From NCBI RefSeq assembly GCF_900091475.1, contig NZ_FMIB01000002.1, forward strand, positions 6,076,001 to 6,140,000: DNA of 64,000 nt, given 5' to 3'. This DNA comes from Micromonospora chersina (GTDB taxonomy: Bacteria > Actinomycetota > Actinomycetes > Mycobacteriales > Micromonosporaceae). The notes beneath the pieces were generated by a model that saw only the letters and a program-made list of their open reading frames with translations, was not told the DNA's origin and made no database searches. Positions 62,742 through 64,000 of this stretch are shown one piece after another. A program made the position numbers and the translations under genes. Each line of letters starts with the position of its first letter. The first letter of the stretch is position 1.

Positions 62742-64000
62742 ATGGGCCGCAGCCAGTCGTTGCCCCGGGGCGGTGATCCGCGCTTCGGGCCGGACGCCGA
62801 CGACACCGGCTGCCCGATCCTGCACGTCGACATGGACGCCTTCTTCGCCTCGGTGGAGGTGCGCCGCCGCCCCGAGCTGCGCGGTCAGCCGGTCGTGGTG
62901 GGCGGGATCGGTCCGCGCGGGGTGGTCAGCTCGGCCAGCTACGAGGCTCGCCGCTACGGCGTCCGCAGCGCCATGCCCACGGCCCGGGCCCGGGCGCTCT
63001 GCCCGCACGCGGTCTACCTGCCACCGGACTTCACGCAATACTCGGCCGCCTCCCGGGCGGTGATGCGGATCTTCCGCGACGTCACCCCGCTGGTCGAGCC
63101 GCTCTCCCTGGACGAGGCGTTCCTCGACGTGGCCGGCGCCCGGCGGCTCTTCGGCACCCCCACCGAGATCGCCCGGCTGATCCGCCGCCGGGTCGCCGAG
63201 GAGCAGGAGCTGACCTGCTCGGTCGGGGTGGCGCCGAGCAAGTTCGTGGCCAAGCTCGGCTCCACCCGCGCCAAGCCTGACGGCCTGCTCGTGGTGCCCG
63301 CCGCCCGGGTGCTGGAGTTCCTGCACCCGCTGCCGGTGGCGGCCCTGTGGGGGGTGGGGGAGCGGTCCGCGGAGGCGCTGCAACGGCTCGGCCTGCGCAC
63401 CGTGGGCGACCTGGCCGAGGCGCCGCCGGGGCTGCTCCGCCGGGCGGTGGGGGAGGCGTCCGCCGGCCACCTGCACGAGCTGGCCTGGGGGCGGGACCCG
63501 CGCCGGGTCTCCCCGGAGCACGTGGAGAAGTCGATCGGCGCGGAGGTCACCTTCGACACCGACGTCACCGACCCGGTGAAGATCCGCCGGGCGCTGCTCG
63601 CCCTCGCCGAGAAGGCCGGCGCCCGGCTGCGCGCGGCGGGTCAGGTGGGGCGGACCGTGTCGCTCAAGGTCCGGTTGGCCGACTTCCGCACGGTCAGCCG
63701 CTCCCGCACCCTCGGTGTGCCCACCGACACGGCGCGGGAGATGTTCGACACGGCATGGGCGCTCTGGACCGCCCTCGCCCCCGGCGAGCCGGTCCGTCTG
63801 GTCGGCGTCCGGATGGAGGGCCTCGCCGCGGCGGAGGAGACGCCGCAGCAGCTCACCCTGGGCGCGCCGGAGCGCGGCTGGCGGGAGGCGGAGGCGGCGG
63901 CCGACGCGGCGGCCGCCCGATTCGGGCGGTCCGTCATAGGTCCGGCCAGTCTTCTCGGCAGGCGCGACGTCCGGCGCGACGAAAAACCGACCCGGCCGTA
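62742..64000 (+). CDS. dinB: DNA polymerase IV (runs to window edge)
   Basis: At least 419 codons of a Y-family translesion polymerase. Both metal motifs are intact: ILHVDMDAFFASVE and PLSLDEAFLDVAG, with RGVVSSASYEARRYGV, SVGVAPSKFVAKLGS and the helix-hairpin-helix LWGVGERSAEALQRLG; the little finger follows. The last residues SVIGPASLLGRRD are usual for the C terminus, and the final two bases TA could begin a stop. It is active in contrast to ImuB. Probably leaderless and not under the LexA box upstream of the mutasome. Confidence 0.93.
   Translation, partial: MGRSQSLPRGGDPRFGPDADDTGCPILHVDMDAFFASVEVRRRPELRGQPVVVGGIGPRGVVSSASYEARRYGVRSAMPTARARALCPHAVYLPPDFTQYSAASRAVMRIFRDVTPLVEPLSLDEAFLDVAGARRLFGTPTEIARLIRRRVAEEQELTCSVGVAPSKFVAKLGSTRAKPDGLLVVPAARVLEFLHPLPVAALWGVGERSAEALQRLGLRTVGDLAEAPPGLLRRAVGEASAGHLHELAWGRDPRRVSPEHVEKSIGAEVTFDTDVTDPVKIRRALLALAEKAGARLRAAGQVGRTVSLKVRLADFRTVSRSRTLGVPTDTAREMFDTAWALWTALAPGEPVRLVGVRMEGLAAAEETPQQLTLGAPERGWREAEAAADAAAARFGRSVIGPASLLGRRDVRRDEKPTRP

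Overview
The window is very GC-rich with strong G/C third-position bias, many GTG starts, many 4-nt stop/start overlaps and many start codons lying 6-7 nt after a TANNNT -10 box (leaderless transcripts). Gene content fits an actinobacterium of the Micromonosporaceae (Micromonospora/Salinispora type): DUF574 methyltransferase, SAV_6107 HEPN protein, imuA'-imuB-dnaE2, a sioxanthin-like carotenoid locus and CBM2-GH18 chitinase. I call 61 protein genes (two touch the window edges), no rRNA or tRNA and no CRISPR array. The order fadD15-like / SRPBCC / plsC / RNase AS / class II aroG / pknL / Rv2175c-like / idsA / metF follows, as I recall it, the backbone around Rv2187-Rv2172c of Mycobacterium tuberculosis, so most of the left two thirds is ancestral chromosome with lineage-specific insertions.

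Layout. 1-5.97 kb: signalling (end of a histidine kinase plus its NarL-type regulator, a GGDEF-EAL protein, a SAM methyltransferase, and a second histidine kinase/regulator pair). 5.99-16.9 kb: lipid and sugar metabolism (acyl-CoA ligase, START-like protein, glucokinase, an endonuclease/phosphatase-fold protein, a flavin monooxygenase coupled to an alpha/beta hydrolase, OtsA, PlsC). 16.9-23.2 kb: a large cyclase/ATPase/TPR regulator whose zinc-ribbon N terminus has no canonical start, an MFS exporter divergent from a tiny Trp-Ala-Gly-Pro repeat peptide, and a Crp-type regulator. 23.4-36.1 kb: RNase AS, phosphofructokinase with pyrophosphate-type residues, ProC, threonine dehydratase, secreted lipase and chitinase, DAHP synthase, threonine aldolase. 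36.2-43.4 kb: endonuclease IV, PknL-type kinase and its DNA-binding partner, prenyl synthase, an HTH protein embedded in tandem repeats, MetF and a CDP-alcohol transferase.

43.4-49.5 kb is one tightly overlapping operon read leftwards from a TetR regulator: YbaK, CrtA-like, GNAT, CruF, CruC and a CrtI/CrtD desaturase. It looks like the tail-modifying half of a glycosylated-carotenoid pathway. The TetR gene is divergent from a FAD monooxygenase, with nested palindromes between them. 50.7-53.5 kb is a three-gene extracytoplasmic flavin-transfer operon (membrane ferric-reductase-like protein, FMN-binding protein, ApbE).

53.6-64 kb is DNA damage and mutagenesis: a LexA-type box, a leader of about 330 nt with two perfect hairpins, a HEPN-domain protein with an intact R-x4-H motif, then imuA', imuB and dnaE2, and further on a methyltransferase/phosphodiesterase pair and DNA polymerase IV, which runs to the window edge. 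The most unusual items are the WAGP-repeat peptide with its divergent exporter, the HEPN protein inside the SOS mutasome locus, the repeat-flanked HTH protein, and the apparent AUC start of the cyclase.
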